Shown piece by piece: positions 16,835 to 18,555 of a stretch of 18,555 bases of DNA (positions within the stretch are counted from its first letter, which is position 1; each line of letters begins with the position of its first letter). Under the pieces are notes generated by a model. It was not told the origin of the DNA, ran no database searches, and saw nothing but the letters and a program-made list of their open reading frames with translations. Origin of the DNA: Conidiobolus incongruus B7586 (taxonomy: Eukaryota; Entomophthoromycota; Entomophthoromycetes; Entomophthorales; Conidiobolaceae); assembly GCA_000697335.1 (NCBI GenBank), contig JNEM01012964.1, forward strand, positions 1-18,555, written 5' to 3'. The translations under genes and the position numbers were made by a program.

Positions 16835-18555
16835 CTCAGCCTTGAAAATTAATTTTAAATTCAACCTGAATTCTGAAAATGTGAGTCAATCTGGATAATT
16901 ATTTAGTATATACTAAAGTTGAGGTAATTTTTATCCAATTTAAGTAGAAGTATAAATCCCTAAAATTCTCAGAATTCATTCAAAATTTTCTAGTTTTTGA
17001 GATATTCATGTTAATATAAGGTTATAAAATGAATTTTCATTAATTTATACTAATTAAAAGTGTTTTCTTTGGTTTATAAAATTAAATTATTCATCAATAT
17101 TCTCAACAAAATTGTTTTTAATGACCAATTCAAATTATCAATATTTCAAATAATTTCATAAAAATTATGTCAATAAAGTATAAAATTCATCATATTAACC
17201 ATTTTAAATGTTGTATAAATTAATTAGCAATGGCAATAAGTGATCACTAAAATTAAATTTATGATATTAACAATGATGACAATACATTATTGATAATTAA
17301 ATTTTAATTAGCTATTAAAAATTCAATAAATTTAATATTTTAATATTAATTATAAATTTTCAAAATATTTATAATTGGTTTGAACTATTGTTGGATATAT
17401 AAATAGTACTTGATGCTATAAAATATTAACCAAATAAATGAATGTATCATGTTGATAAAATAATTATATTTTCAAGAATATGCTAGTATATAATGTTATT
17501 TTCATTACTCGATTTTGTAAAAATATAATTCTTCAAATTTAATTTTCAAATTTTTACACTTGAATTCATTAAATGTTCCAAAAAGTGGTATTGTTATATA
17601 AAATATAAATAAATCCTGATATGAATCTAATTCATACTAATTCGCAAGTGGTTTTAAATTATCTATTTTATATTGAAAAATAAAATATTATTATTACCTG
17701 TTATTTATTATTAAAAATAATATCTAATTTCTGAAAACTATTTAAATTTCCAATTTTTTTTCAAATATATAGATTTAATAAAAATTTAATTTACTTTGAT
17801 ATCAATTGTTAATTTAAATTAGTTATCTTTTTTATTATACAAAAAATATTTTGATATCCTAAACTACATTGCTTCTTGGTTCTAATTATTTTTATTAATA
17901 TTGTTAGGTTTTGATTTATTTTGTCCAATAGAATTTTATTGAACTCATCTTATTAAATATCATAATAATTATTAATTAGATTTATATATGTTTTAGCTAA
18001 TATATATATATCTGGGTTTTGATAATTATATAGGCTTATTTGAATAACCAATTTAATAATATATAGATTTTGTATGGCTTTTGATTATATTAATACAGAA
18101 ATTAAATGATGGCAGAAATTTAAAATTAAAATTAAATAAAAATATTAATATAAGATTTATAAAATTTATTACAAAATATAAAATAAATACTCTCTTTTAT
18201 TTTTAATAACTCTTTGCTATACTTTTAATAAGCTTTTAAAACTTAAAAAATAATTTTTTTATTAAAAACTAAAATTTGATATTTTACAAATTAATTTAAT
18301 TTGTTTATAAGAATTTTTTTTCCTACAAACATGTTTTTTAATTGCCTAAAGCAATTATAATCATATAAGTTATAATTAAATAAATATACTAGATATAGTA
18401 TCTTTTTCTAGTATTTTTATATAGAAAATCCTTTATAAGTTTAATTTTATTTATTTTATTATTATCATATAAAATAACAAATATTGTTAATTTATATTAA
18501 AAATATTAATTAAAAGTTATTTTATTTAAAAAACAATATATTATTAATTATTAAT
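16835..18555. other. AT-rich intergenic desert
   Basis: Almost pure A/T sequence with no open frame of interest. A GTGAGT donor-like word follows an ATG-like AAAAT near 16881, but no coding exon follows. An 8-base inverted repeat (18386-18393 with 18407-18414) is short enough to arise by chance in this composition. Confidence 0.55.

Noticed and set aside
16881-16886. GTGAGT donor after AAAAT, suggesting a plus-strand gene with a split start codon
   Set aside because: No coding exon could be found downstream; the following sequence is almost pure A/T.
1-18555. tRNA, rRNA, spliceosomal RNA, CRISPR array, telomere repeats or long terminal repeats
   Set aside because: I looked for their characteristic boxes and repeats by eye on both strands and found none; a covariance-model scan would be decisive for small RNAs.

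Overview
The window looks like a piece of a very AT-rich fungal genome, most likely an ascomycete. The genes are split by many short introns (44-65 nt, one of 122 nt) with GT-AG ends and TACTAAC/CTAAC-like branch points. Five proteins can be recognised, and all have close fungal relatives. The cysteine synthase matches the CysB type of filamentous fungi and fission yeasts down to its C-terminal tail. I cannot name the species. No virus-like element, complete transposon, tRNA, rRNA or CRISPR array was seen.

Layout from left to right. 1-1732 is an AT-rich desert. 1807-2412 (+) encodes an isolated secreted protein rich in Pro, Tyr and Thr, with PPxY repeats. 2413-5030 is mostly AT-rich, with a somewhat less AT-biased part (about 3180-5030) that holds coding-like scraps and a cluster of TGACTCA sites. 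5348-6130 (+) is an unrecognised four-exon gene with a TATA box, an ATG-free leader and a hairpin just before the start codon. 6875-7257 (+) is an OXLD1-like (oxidoreductase-like domain) protein. It converges on 8209-7366 (-), the RNase P/MRP protein RPP1 (Rpp30). 10029-8505 (-) is mitochondrial cysteine synthase in ten exons. 10030-12328 is AT-rich, apart from a small two-exon candidate at 11107-10938 (-). 14120-12329 (-) is an FMP25-like mitochondrial RCC1-repeat protein in six exons. 16286-14683 (-) is an Atos (FAM214)-type protein in four exons. 16287-18555 holds the Atos promoter region and then another AT desert.

The named genes are ordinary housekeeping genes. Three of them (OXLD1-like, cysteine synthase, FMP25-like) carry mitochondrial-type N-termini. 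Nothing suggests an operon or a shared pathway, and each gene appears to have its own promoter. The exon models were built by hand from reading frame, splice consensus and family similarity. For each recognised gene the summed exons give a whole number of codons.
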